A stretch of DNA of 32,637 nucleotides, from assembly GCA_946625675.1 (NCBI GenBank), contig CAMOTI010000148.1, positions 1-32,637 on the forward strand, in the 5' to 3' direction. The DNA comes from an uncultured Prevotellaceae bacterium. Its GTDB lineage: Bacteria > Bacteroidota > Bacteroidia > Bacteroidales > Bacteroidaceae. The position numbers and the translations under genes are program-made. Below the pieces are notes generated by a model. It did not search any database. It was given only the letters and a program-made list of their open reading frames with translations, and was not told the origin of the DNA. Positions 1 to 8,151 of the stretch are shown in pieces. The first letter of the stretch is position 1; every line of letters starts with the position of its first letter.

Positions 1-126
1 CTAAAAAAGAAAGGTAAGTGCGAAGGCATCTGCAGAAACAACGTCAAGAACAAAATCATTCAGATCATTACTGCCATGATAAGGAAAAAAAGAAAAATTC
101 GACCGGAATTTCATTTTTATAAATAA
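1..126 (+). CDS. possible 3' fragment of an unidentified gene
   Basis: An open frame enters from the left edge and stops at TAA 124-126, giving about 41 residues. The peptide is rich in Lys, Arg and Ile and has a CEGIC motif near its start, ending in EFHFYK. It reads more like a real protein end than random AT-rich sequence, but I do not recognise the family; a transposase end is one possibility only. There is no start codon in view and no clear terminator after it. Confidence is low because such a short edge frame could occur by chance. Confidence 0.28.
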   Translation, partial: LKKKGKCEGICRNNVKNKIIQIITAMIRKKRKIRPEFHFYK

Positions 127-613
127 CACCATTGTTGCAGTGTGTTAAAAATGTTAATTTTCTTGGTTTTTACTATAAGTTGCGAATGATTCATGGATTA
201 TTTTTTTAAGAAAGAAAATGCCTTGATTTAGTTGAAAGTTTAAGGTTGAAAGAGCCAGTGCTGATGGATTAGTTGGACAAACATAATATAATAAAAAAGG
301 AGGAAAAAAATATAAAAAGATAAAAAAACAATGCTGATGATTCTGAAAAACAGGAAAAAGATTACCTAAAAGGTAATGGAAAAAGGTGGAAAAAGAAGTT
401 ACTCTGTGTGTCAGGCTAATACGTATATGTTATATAGAAGTGAAGAGTGTAGTTACCCTGGGGATGGATTTGTTGGTGGGCGGGGCAACGGAGGCGTAGG
501 AGGTGAAAAATCCGTTTTTACACGTAGGACGATACTGGTACGTACGACGGGAAAACACAATTATGATGGTGGGCTTGGTACGTATTAGGGGCGTGAGTGC
601 TCCAGAAGACGGA
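127..613. other. AT-rich spacer without a recognisable gene
   Basis: No convincing gene is seen. Short frames exist on both strands at 376-588 (+) and 430-648 (-), but they are Gly- or Ser/Thr-rich shadows of each other and resemble no family. Bases 230-420 are strongly purine-rich on the plus strand. A small palindrome (TTACC-taaaa-GGTAA) lies near 363-377, and GGTACGTA occurs twice at about 537-582. Bases 376-600 are noticeably richer in GC than the surrounding sequence, so a decayed gene is possible. Confidence 0.4.
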
Positions 614-650
614 TTTAAAAAAATGTGCGCCAGCGGGAGCTGGCGCACAT
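614..650 (-). terminator. rho-independent terminator after the GH51 gene
   Basis: A perfect 12-bp stem (623-634 with 639-650) with a 4-base loop is followed, on the minus strand, by a run of seven T. It lies 62 bp beyond the stop codon of the GH51 gene at 712. Confidence 0.85.
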
Positions 651-656
651 AATATA

Positions 657-695
657 ATAATCTTAAATAATCTTATTCTTGATATAATAATCTTA
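657..695. repeat. three direct copies of ATAATCTTA
   Basis: The nonamer ATAATCTTA occurs at 657-665, 667-675 and 687-695, that is with spacings of 10 and 20 bp, between the GH51 stop codon and its terminator. Its role is unknown. Confidence 0.6.
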
Positions 696-711
696 TTGTT
701 GGGAAATCGGA

Positions 712-2724
712 TTATTTCTTGATTTTGAGCATGGCGAAGGTCTTTGCCGGGATGGTGTATGCGAAGCTGGTGCTCTTCTTTCCGACGCTGTTGATGGTAA
801 CATTCTCGGTCTTCGGAGTGATTTTCTCCGGCTCGTCGAGTGTGTTCTCGGCAGTGAGCTCAGGTGAGTTGAACGTGGTCATCTCTGCGCTGCTCACGCT
901 GTTGAGGCCGTCGAAGTTGAGGTTGACACTTTGAGCTTGGTCGCCTGTGTTGACGATCTTGACGATGATGCTGTTGTCAGACTTCTCGTAAACGGCGCTG
1001 GCGAAGAGTCCGTCCTGGTCGCTGTTGCCTGCCACCGGCTTTCCGTTCATCGTGAGCGCGAGCACGTTGCTGCCCTTGTTGCGGCTGAACAGCTGCTGCA
1101 CATAGTAAGAGCAGCTGCGGAATGAGCGGAGGTTGTCGTACCAGATCATGTCGGGACGCCACTGCCATCCGTCGACGTGTGCGAAGAGGGGCGCGTAGGT
1201 TGCCATGTCCACGATGTCGGCGTTGCGCTCCATACCCGTCATGAAGGCGGCTTCGAGCAGTGCTGCGTTGAAGTGGTTCCATTTCTTTCCGCGTCCGTGG
1301 CATGCGTACTCACCAGCAAACACGTGCGGACCCTTACGGTCGTAGTTGTCGTAGCGGTTGCCCTGTGAGAGGAACCAAGTCTCCGGACGGTAGAAATGCT
1401 CGTCGACGAGGTCTGCTCCCAGCTTCTTCATCTCCGGCCAGAGGTAGTCGAACTGCTTGCCCTCTGAGTCAGGACCGGACGTACCGATAATCTTGATGTC
1501 GGGATATTTGGCACGTACCTGCTCCACGAACGGCTTGAGGTTCTCAGGGTAGATGGCATCCCACTGTTCGTTTCCGATGGCCACGAACTTGAGGTTGAAT
1601 GGAGCGGGGTGTCCCATGTCGGCACGCAGCTTTGCCCAGCGGTTCTTTGCCGGGTCTCCGTTGGCGAACTCGATGAGGTCGAGGACGTCGTCGATGTAAG
1701 GCTGGAGCTGGTCAACTGGCACGTGAGCGTCGCTGCGCTGTGAACCGTTCTGGAACTCGCAGCTCAGACCAACGCTGAGCACGGGGAGCGGTTCTGCACC
1801 GATTTCCTCGCTGAGACGGAAATACTCATAGAATCCGAGTCCGTAGCTCTGGAAGTAGTCGGCATAGTAGCGGTAGGTGAATGTGTTCTCCCAGCGGTTC
1901 TTGTTTGTCGGACGGTTCTCAACCGGACCCACGCTGTTCTTCCACTGGTAGCGTGTCTCGAGTGTGGTGCCTTCCACGATACATCCTCCCGGGAAGCGGA
2001 ACACGCCCGGATGGAGGTCAGCAAGTGCCTGTGCCAGGTCTTTGCGCATACCGTTCTCGTCGCCGTTGAAGACGTCAGCCGGGAACATGGAGATATGCTC
2101 GAGGTCAACGCATCCTGTGCCTGAGCGGTGTTTCTCGTCGTCCACCATGAGTATTCTCACATTTGCTTTGTCGATGGTCTTGCTGCTCTTGATGGTGCAG
2201 GTGTACTTCTTCCATTCTTTGGAGTCCACCCGTATGTCGGCCGTGGAGAACTCCTGGTGCTCACCCATGGTGTGCTGGTCGACGAACTGAATCCAGAGGT
2301 TCTGTGGCTTGCCGTCGGGCACACGTGCCCAAACGCTGAACTTGTATTCCGCGTCCTTCTGGAGTCCGATACCGAAATATCCCTCGTTCTGCAGTCCGGT
2401 CCACATGTCTCGGTGTCCTGCGCTGGTGAGGTGTGCGTAATGCGGGTTTTTGTCGAACGGTCCGTCGTTCTTGATTTCCACCTTTCCGAATGCGTCCCAT
2501 CCCATGAGGTGGTCGGGCGTGAATTCGAACGACCGGTTCTTGATGAGTTCTCCATACAGCCCACCGTCGGCGGCGAAGTTAATGTCCTCAAAGAAGATTC
2601 CGTACATCGTAGGCTGTACGGCCGCCCCTAATTTCTTGGTGTTGATGTCCATCTGGTGGACAACTTGTGCATTGGCAGATGCTGCTAAGCACAAAGCGGC
2701 CAAAATTACTCTCGTTTTTTTCAT
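712..2724 (-). CDS. secreted GH51 alpha-L-arabinofuranosidase
   Basis: The 670-residue product should remove terminal alpha-L-arabinofuranosyl groups from arabinan or arabinoxylan. Residues 1-19 are a signal peptide ending ANA, so it is exported. After an N-terminal strand region (MYGIFFEDIN, near 40) comes a carbohydrate-binding-like insert (about 60-215), then the (beta/alpha)8 barrel. GNEQWD carries the probable acid/base Glu386, and FAGEYACHG the probable nucleophile Glu472, as in the GH51 clan GH-A layout. A C-terminal beta domain follows (about 560-670). The length fits Bacteroidetes GH51 enzymes. No TAnnTTTG box is visible in front of it, and the GH128-like gene ends only 85 bp upstream on the same strand, so the two are probably co-transcribed. 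It has no dockerin. Family assignment is strong; exact substrate is inferred. Confidence 0.93.
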   Translation of the reverse strand: MKKTRVILAALCLAASANAQVVHQMDINTKKLGAAVQPTMYGIFFEDINFAADGGLYGELIKNRSFEFTPDHLMGWDAFGKVEIKNDGPFDKNPHYAHLTSAGHRDMWTGLQNEGYFGIGLQKDAEYKFSVWARVPDGKPQNLWIQFVDQHTMGEHQEFSTADIRVDSKEWKKYTCTIKSSKTIDKANVRILMVDDEKHRSGTGCVDLEHISMFPADVFNGDENGMRKDLAQALADLHPGVFRFPGGCIVEGTTLETRYQWKNSVGPVENRPTNKNRWENTFTYRYYADYFQSYGLGFYEYFRLSEEIGAEPLPVLSVGLSCEFQNGSQRSDAHVPVDQLQPYIDDVLDLIEFANGDPAKNRWAKLRADMGHPAPFNLKFVAIGNEQWDAIYPENLKPFVEQVRAKYPDIKIIGTSGPDSEGKQFDYLWPEMKKLGADLVDEHFYRPETWFLSQGNRYDNYDRKGPHVFAGEYACHGRGKKWNHFNAALLEAAFMTGMERNADIVDMATYAPLFAHVDGWQWRPDMIWYDNLRSFRSCSYYVQQLFSRNKGSNVLALTMNGKPVAGNSDQDGLFASAVYEKSDNSIIVKIVNTGDQAQSVNLNFDGLNSVSSAEMTTFNSPELTAENTLDEPEKITPKTENVTINSVGKKSTSFAYTIPAKTFAMLKIKK

Positions 2725-2809
2725 TCTCTCTTTTTTATTTAAAATTTAACAGATTGTTATTTGTTATTTTGTGTAATTACGAATAAAGAAATCCACAGCT
2801 AAAGAATAC

Positions 2810-5800
2810 TTATCTTTTAAATAGAATTTTTCCATTCATTATAAACAGGCCTTTAGAAGGTGTGGCTGACAAGCGTCTGCCACTAAGGTCAAAAATCCCA
2901 TTTGCTTCTTTGGCGTTTCTGTCATTATTATATGTGGATTCTACTGATGTTGTTATCTTTTGATAATCTTCTTGTGAAAAAACGCATGTTTCGCCTTCAA
3001 AACATTCAATTAATCTGGGAGGATACATGTCCGTGAATGCTGCATAAAAATCAAATGGATTCATGAGATTCCCAATGCCTTCAACAATTGTAAGATTGCC
3101 CCAGTTGTAAATATCCGAAGTGTTTTCTCCGTCAGTGGAGGGACCAGCAATATATGCATTTAAATCATTATCTATTATATACCGAGGAATGTCAAATAAG
3201 ACCATCTCTGTTTGCTTTTCCTTAGTCAGTGAAAAATACAGGCCCTCAGCCGCTTGAAAAACGCATGTCTCTCCCTCATCTGCAAGAAAATCGTATACTA
3301 ATTGTTCATCTTGTCCAGGTTGGTCGGAACGATAGACCTTTCCGTCTGTCTCGCGGAACCAATAGTCAAAGTCGTAATTATCAGAATTGTCGCATACTAT
3401 GTTGTAATATATAGAACTGCCTTTTTCAATTTTTTCTTTTACTTCATAGTAGTAGTCAATCCAATGAGATTCCCAGTCATTGCCATTCTGTCCACTGAAA
3501 ACCTGACAGTGCCATTTTTTACCTAATTTCAAAAATGGCTGATATTCATGCTGCGCTTGGGCACTTTGCCCTGCGATGATGTTGATGACAGCTACGATGT
3601 CGGAAATATCCACCTTCTGGTCCTGGTTGACGTCGGCATGTTCATAGTTGGCGGTGCCTGCAATTTGGTTGATGATGGCCACGATGTCGGAGATGTCGAT
3701 GGCTCCGTCTTGGTTGACGTCGCCGGTGAGATGTTCGGCAGGTTCTTCGTGCGGTATGCTGGTGAGTGTGAGCTGGAAATGGTCGGCACTCCACCATCCG
3801 CTGGCTGGTAGGTCGGCAGAGAAGCTGATGGAGAGTCTCTCTCCGCGTCCCACGAATACAGGCTCCGTCCGCATCTCAAACCATCCGCTGGGCAGGTTGC
3901 TGCCTTCAACGGCCTCTGTCCCTTTGCCCACTGTGGTTGCTGTCTGGGTTTGCAGTGTGTCGGTTAGTGTCTCTCCTGCGTCGTTTCCAATGTTGATGGA
4001 CGTGGAGGCGGTGAGGGAGAGGTTTGCGTTGGTGGATGCCCTTGTCAGAATGCTGAGTTCGTAGTATCCCTGAGGCAGTCCCGAGATGTCCTGGCTCATG
4101 GATGAGCTGAACGCCGAGCCTTTCCATATATTCCAGTATGGCGCGGAGGCATCTCCGTTGAACGGGTTGGCTTTGTCGTAGTCGATGTTTGTGACGTTCC
4201 ATCCGTAGCTGGTGGTTCGGTTGCAGTCGGGGTTGACGATGAACCGAGACGCGTCGCGTGGTGTGAATCCGTCGTCGTCAGGCTCAGCTCCTGAGATTTC
4301 CGGCATGAGCGCGTAGAGCGCCTGCTCGTTGTCAGAAAGGAGAGAGTCGATCTCTGTCTCTTCCACATCTCCGATTCTGGAGAGTTGGAAGTTGTCGGCA
4401 CCAACCCATCTTGCGTTCATCTCACCGAGGTTGCGAATGCCGACCTGCAGCTTTCCGTCGGTGACGACGATGCTGTCGATGGTGAGGAAAGAAGTGGTGT
4501 CGAGCTCGCTGTCTTTGGTGACAGGTTGGAAGTAGAGCTGGTTGGAAGTCTGTGCATAGAGTCCGGCCGTGGCGTTGACGCTGGCGCCCTCCTCGCCGTT
4601 ACTGCTGTTGAACACATTGGCTTTCAGACTGTAAACACCGTCGGGCAGTTCTTCTTCGATGTCCTGGAAGTAATTGAAACTGATGACCTTTCCCGTTGTG
4701 CTCCACACCTCGAAATAGGTGTCGCCCGTTGCCTTTGTGTAACCGTTCTGGGCATCCATGGAGCAAGTCCAGTGGCTGATGTCGGTTTTTGAGTCCGTCT
4801 CGATGGTGGGGTTCTTGATATAGCCGCTGGCCGCCCCTGAGCTGTTGACCGTGATGCCGTTGAGCGTGAGTATGGTGACGCGGAATCGGTCGTTCTCCAA
4901 GTCCATGTCAGTGGCGTCGATACCCGTGATTTTCACTGTGGTGCTCTCAAATAGGGAGCGGTCGGTCTCCTCGTAAACGGAAACCCAGCTACCGTCCTCC
5001 ATCTCACGTTCGATGATGAGCCGGTCGGTCATGTCGGTGTTCGGGTTGGTGACGGTGAAATTGACGGTGTTATTTGTGATGTTCGGGCTGACGTCGAGTG
5101 AAGGTGTCTTTGCCGACGGTGCCCAGAAAGTCGGCACTTTCGTGTATTTTGCGTTGTATGCGAATGTGGAGCGGTGGTCACGGTAGACTTGTCCTGCAGG
5201 TGTGATCCCCCCGTCCTTGTAGAACATCCAGCTCCAGTAGTTGTCGAATCCGTAGATGCAGTAGCGCTCAATCCATCCACATTCCTCCATTTTCTGCAGC
5301 AGCACTTGAAGGTATTTGCGGTATGTGCCGTACTTGTCGGAATATCCGCTCCAGCTCTCTCCCCATGACGACCCGATTTCCAGCTCAGTGATCCAGAGTG
5401 GCCGTCCCGTGTTGTTCCACACCTCCTTGCAGTGGTCTACGAAATAGCTGGCGTAGCCGCTCTCGCTTCGTCCTCCGATGTCCCAATAGGCGTGTGTGAC
5501 GGCGAAGTCACAGCGGTTCTGCATGTTGTCCACGTATTTGAAGTAGTTGGTGAGATAGGAGAAGTCGGTAGGCTGTGGCGATCCGATACGTCCACCACTG
5601 GCTTTGAAGTCGCTTGTGATGCCGTAGGCCGTCCATTCGTTGATGGTTCCGCCGCATGAGCACTTGCTGCTGGTGTGCTGCTCGGAGTGCTCCGGCTCGT
5701 TGAGTGAGAAGGCAGCGGTGCTCGTCTTGTTGTTCACCTCGTTTGCGCTTGGCCAGAACCGGTGCTGGCGGCAAGGCACGAATTCCATGTTTGAGGTGGA

Positions 5801-6997
5801 GCTGTAACCAGCGCTCCACGACCAGAACCAGGATGCCCTGAGCGAGTTGCCCTGACTGGCTCCGCTGGTGTTTCCCCATCCTTTCTTGCTGAGATACTGC
5901 CAAGGCTTGACGTACACCGACGTGACGCGTTTGTAGAGCGGGGTGGGGAGGGTGATTTCGAGGTCGGCATGGTCAGCCACGTAGACACGGCTGTATCCTC
6001 CGTCGTTCTTTCCAGACGCCAGCGTGGCCATATATCCGCGCCGGAGCGTGAAACTGGTCATCGCGTTGCTTTGTTTCTTCAGGTCGAGGTGGCTGCCAAC
6101 GCCCAGCGTGAACTCGCCATTCGTCCCCTGGCAGGTCATGATGGCTGAGGGAATCGGTATGACGGCAGCTCCGTTGAGGAAGATGACAACTCTGCAGTTC
6201 GTTCCGTTTTTGGCGGCCGTGCCGTTGATGCGTACGTATCGCAGGTAGGTGCTGGCTACATCGCCGGCAGGGATGTTGTCGAAGATGAGCCAGGTGCGGT
6301 CGCTTCCGAGGTTGACTATGGAACTTCCGAGTATGGGTGTGGCGTTTGCGGTGATGTGGATGTCGATGTCGTCGCTGCGGTCGACGGTCCTGTTGTAGAT
6401 TTGGCAGTAGTCGATTTCGTTGACTCCCTGTGCGTTGGTGTAGACTTCGCCCTCATAGGCTCTTCGTGCCCCCTGCCAGTCCGTGTCCTGGGTTGGGATG
6501 GCGGTGAACTGGGAGTGGCTTCCCTTGGGCTTGTCGTAGTAGACGCTGACGTAGTCCTTCCCTTTGTTCGCCCCGTCGATGCCGAGGTATTTTCCGTTCT
6601 TCTTATTGACAAGATAGGTGTATGTGCCTTCGCTGAGGACCCACAGATAGCGTGCGTCGGTGGACTTTGCCGACTCGAACACCACGTTGTAGCTGCTCGA
6701 ACTGCTGGCCGCAAGGTATTTCCCGGAACTGACCTGCCGGAGCAGTACATAGCCGTTCGTGCCAGAGTCTTCTGCCTTGAACTGGTAGGTTTCGGCTTCG
6801 GCATTGGTGCCGAAAGCCGACAGCGCAGGCGATGTGCCATCCCCGTTGCTGCCGAGCAGCTTCTCGTAGATGTTGAGCCAGATGTAGTAGTTTGTGCCAG
6901 GCTGGAGCGCTGCGGATAAAGCAGATTGTAGTGGCAGCAGTGCCATAATGGCAATAACCAGCATTCTGGCGTATGCATGGATATATCTTCTCCTCAT
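2810..6997 (-). CDS. large secreted GH128-like glycoside hydrolase with dockerin and C-terminal tail
   Basis: The product is about 1395 residues. I chose ATG 6997 (MRRRYIHAYARMLVI...) because it begins a classical signal peptide ending about residue 29; a TTG at 7081 is in frame but overlaps the -7 promoter box. Domains in order: a ricin/fascin-like beta module (30-170), a beta-sandwich region, and a glycosyl-hydrolase catalytic-core domain (about 365-640) with SLNEPEHSEQ (putative acid/base Glu) and PLWITELEIG (putative nucleophile), as in GH128/Asl1-like enzymes. Fn3-like and two carbohydrate-binding-like beta domains follow, then a dockerin (1092-1144), then about 240 further residues ending in GRRLSATPSKGLFIMNG, which resembles a short Prevotella C-terminal sorting motif. 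GH128 enzymes are known on beta-1,3-glucan; the true substrate here is unknown. The tail after the dockerin is clearly more AT-rich than the rest. Confidence 0.85.
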   Translation of the reverse strand: MRRRYIHAYARMLVIAIMALLPLQSALSAALQPGTNYYIWLNIYEKLLGSNGDGTSPALSAFGTNAEAETYQFKAEDSGTNGYVLLRQVSSGKYLAASSSSSYNVVFESAKSTDARYLWVLSEGTYTYLVNKKNGKYLGIDGANKGKDYVSVYYDKPKGSHSQFTAIPTQDTDWQGARRAYEGEVYTNAQGVNEIDYCQIYNRTVDRSDDIDIHITANATPILGSSIVNLGSDRTWLIFDNIPAGDVASTYLRYVRINGTAAKNGTNCRVVIFLNGAAVIPIPSAIMTCQGTNGEFTLGVGSHLDLKKQSNAMTSFTLRRGYMATLASGKNDGGYSRVYVADHADLEITLPTPLYKRVTSVYVKPWQYLSKKGWGNTSGASQGNSLRASWFWSWSAGYSSTSNMEFVPCRQHRFWPSANEVNNKTSTAAFSLNEPEHSEQHTSSKCSCGGTINEWTAYGITSDFKASGGRIGSPQPTDFSYLTNYFKYVDNMQNRCDFAVTHAYWDIGGRSESGYASYFVDHCKEVWNNTGRPLWITELEIGSSWGESWSGYSDKYGTYRKYLQVLLQKMEECGWIERYCIYGFDNYWSWMFYKDGGITPAGQVYRDHRSTFAYNAKYTKVPTFWAPSAKTPSLDVSPNITNNTVNFTVTNPNTDMTDRLIIEREMEDGSWVSVYEETDRSLFESTTVKITGIDATDMDLENDRFRVTILTLNGITVNSSGAASGYIKNPTIETDSKTDISHWTCSMDAQNGYTKATGDTYFEVWSTTGKVISFNYFQDIEEELPDGVYSLKANVFNSSNGEEGASVNATAGLYAQTSNQLYFQPVTKDSELDTTSFLTIDSIVVTDGKLQVGIRNLGEMNARWVGADNFQLSRIGDVEETEIDSLLSDNEQALYALMPEISGAEPDDDGFTPRDASRFIVNPDCNRTTSYGWNVTNIDYDKANPFNGDASAPYWNIWKGSAFSSSMSQDISGLPQGYYELSILTRASTNANLSLTASTSINIGNDAGETLTDTLQTQTATTVGKGTEAVEGSNLPSGWFEMRTEPVFVGRGERLSISFSADLPASGWWSADHFQLTLTSIPHEEPAEHLTGDVNQDGAIDISDIVAIINQIAGTANYEHADVNQDQKVDISDIVAVINIIAGQSAQAQHEYQPFLKLGKKWHCQVFSGQNGNDWESHWIDYYYEVKEKIEKGSSIYYNIVCDNSDNYDFDYWFRETDGKVYRSDQPGQDEQLVYDFLADEGETCVFQAAEGLYFSLTKEKQTEMVLFDIPRYIIDNDLNAYIAGPSTDGENTSDIYNWGNLTIVEGIGNLMNPFDFYAAFTDMYPPRLIECFEGETCVFSQEDYQKITTSVESTYNNDRNAKEANGIFDLSGRRLSATPSKGLFIMNGKILFKR
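3566..3724 (-). other. dockerin-like double EF-hand segment (in the GH128-like protein)
   Basis: It encodes two calcium-loop repeats, GDVNQDGAIDISDIVAIIN and ADVNQDQKVDISDIVAVIN, joined by QIAGTANYEH. Asp/Asn residues at loop positions 1, 3, 5 and 12 are kept. Unlike the other three dockerins in the window it is internal rather than at the C terminus. Confidence 0.85.
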
Positions 6998-7078
6998 AAG
7001 GTGGTCAGTTAGCAGTAGTTGAACAAAGACGTAAAAAAGGTTGCGAATCCTTCGTAGATAAAATTCGCGTTTATTTTG

Positions 7079-7086
7079 CAAAATTA
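7079..7086 (-). promoter_or_regulatory. TAATTTTG -7 box for the GH128-like/GH51 unit
   Basis: The minus strand reads TAATTTTG, matching the Bacteroidetes TAnnTTTG consensus. Transcription would start near 7072, leaving a leader of about 75 nt before ATG 6997. No good -33 TTTG is seen at the usual distance, so the box is plausible rather than certain. Confidence 0.55.
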
Positions 7087-7115
7087 CGCAAAAAAAATGA
7101 TATATCCATATTTTT

Positions 7116-7162
7116 TAAAGAAAAGTGGCAAATGTTGTCGTTCTGACACTCATTTGCCACTT
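7116..7162 (-). terminator. terminator after the flavin-reductase-like gene
   Basis: A perfect 12-bp stem (7123-7134 with 7151-7162, arms AAGTGGCAAATG and its complement) with a 16-base loop is followed on the minus strand by TTCTTT. It lies about 50 bp past the stop at 7212. A second small hairpin (GCCAGC/GCTGGC, 7168-7184) lies between. Confidence 0.7.
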
Positions 7163-7211
7163 CTCCTGCCAGCAATTTGCTGGCGTTATTCTGTCTCAGC
7201 TTTCTGCAAGA

Positions 7212-7799
7212 TTACTTCTTCCAGGCGTTGACCACTTCTCCGATGTACATGGAGTGGATTCCTGCCGGGAAGTTTGCGTACATGTTCTTCGGCGCGTCGC
7301 TCTTGAAATACTGGGACTCGAAGGGTGCGGCATACATGATTTTACATTCAATCACCATGGTTGCCTCGGTGTAGTAGGGCGTTCCGTTGGCGGTGTAAGC
7401 CGTATGGAGTCCGAGTGCCTTGGCCTTGTCGCCGTCGCGTCCGCTCTTACTGCCCATGTAGTTGAGCACCTTGCTTTGCTCCACGTCGAAGGCCATCACC
7501 GTGAAATACTGGGCGCGGTCCATGAATTCCTTGGTATAGCGCTTTTCTGCCACGTACACGGTGAGTGCTGTGCGTCCCCAGAGGGTACCGATGCCTCCCC
7601 ATCCGATGGTCATGGCATTGCTCTTCTGCTTGTCGCCGGCGCAGAGCAGCTCTGCCTCGTGAAACCACTCAAATCCGTTCTCTTGGAAATCCTCCCTTAC
7701 GTTGAACTTCTTGAATCCGTTCTCCTCCTGCGCGTTGGCAGTCGTCACTGCAGCCATCAGCATGGTCAGTACGGCTGCGATAAAAGTCATTTTCTTCAT
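7212..7799 (-). CDS. exported flavin-reductase-like (FMN-binding split-barrel) protein
   Basis: The product is 195 residues. I chose ATG 7799 because it begins a clean signal peptide (MKKMTFIAAVLTMLMAAVTTANA); an in-frame ATG at 7838 overlaps the promoter box. The mature part starts with a stretch typical of the flavin reductase/flavoredoxin family: DKQKSNAMTIGWGGIGTLWG, then AEKRYTKEFMDRAQYFTV. These match the FMN-binding split-barrel core, where NAMTIGW-type segments contact the flavin phosphate and ring. Family members are normally cytoplasmic; a secretion signal points to a periplasmic or lipid-side redox role, which is inference. No C-terminal reductase partner gene is adjacent. It is monocistronic with its own promoter and terminator and is divergent from the GH43 gene. 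Confidence 0.82.
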   Translation of the reverse strand: MKKMTFIAAVLTMLMAAVTTANAQEENGFKKFNVREDFQENGFEWFHEAELLCAGDKQKSNAMTIGWGGIGTLWGRTALTVYVAEKRYTKEFMDRAQYFTVMAFDVEQSKVLNYMGSKSGRDGDKAKALGLHTAYTANGTPYYTEATMVIECKIMYAAPFESQYFKSDAPKNMYANFPAGIHSMYIGEVVNAWKK

Positions 7800-7835
7800 G
7801 AGATAATTGTTTGTTGAAAAATTAAAATGGTCATG

Positions 7836-7843
7836 CAAATTTA
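7836..7843 (-). promoter_or_regulatory. TAAATTTG -7 box for the flavin-reductase-like gene
   Basis: The minus strand reads TAAATTTG, a full match to TAnnTTTG, 37 bp upstream of ATG 7799. It argues against the in-frame ATG at 7838 as the start. Confidence 0.6.
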
Positions 7844-7899
7844 CATAAAAGTTTTGAATTTAACGTGAGTCCGACGAATATTTTCTTTCGAAATAATAT

Positions 7900-7929
7900 C
7901 CATGAATGACCACGAATGTCCATGAATGT
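7900..7929. repeat. three tandem 10-bp units CCAYGAATGW
   Basis: The units are CCATGAATGA (7900-7909), CCACGAATGT (7910-7919) and CCATGAATGT (7920-7929). The 10-bp spacing places all three on one face of the helix, which suits a regulator binding site. Confidence 0.65.
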
Positions 7930-7951
7930 GAATTTTTTGAGTGAATATTTT

Positions 7952-8012
7952 TATTGATAATCAAGAATTTGAGAATTTTTTAGTATTGATAATCAAGAAT
8001 TAGAGAATTATT
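7952..8012. repeat. two direct 29-bp repeats, 32-bp period
   Basis: The unit runs TATTGATAATCAAGAATT-W-GAGAATTWTT, at 7952-7980 and 7984-8012, with only a few differences. It lies about 90-150 bp upstream of the GH43 promoter box, a typical position for activator sites. Confidence 0.7.
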
Positions 8013-8103
8013 TTAGAATCTGCCTTGAGTTTTCTTTAGAAGAAAAATCATGGAAATAAGACGGTGTCAGAAAAAAACGAATGAAGAAAATGACAGATTT
8101 TTA

Positions 8104-8111
8104 TAATTTTG
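8104..8111 (+). promoter_or_regulatory. TAATTTTG -7 box for the GH43-DUF1593 operon
   Basis: The sequence matches TAnnTTTG. Transcription would begin near 8118, giving a leader of about 34 nt to ATG 8152. No clear -33 box is present, consistent with dependence on an activator. Confidence 0.55.
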
Positions 8112-8151
8112 TTATTTGTTTTTCGTTTTTTATAAAATAAACAAAAAGACT

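Larger units (their letters stand above)
7844..8103. other. divergent spacer between flavin-reductase-like and GH43 genes
   Basis: This is AT-rich non-coding DNA between two divergent promoters. It contains a 3 x 10-bp repeat (7900-7929) and a 2 x 29-bp repeat (7952-8012), described separately. No frame longer than trivial length is seen. Confidence 0.6.

Noticed and set aside
376-648. Short frames on both strands near the left edge
   Set aside because: They overlap each other, have odd composition and show no recognisable motif; the minus frame also runs into the terminator hairpin.
6998-7081. N-terminal extension of the GH128-like protein from TTG 7081
   Set aside because: The TTG lies inside the -7 promoter box, and the later ATG at 6997 starts a normal signal peptide.
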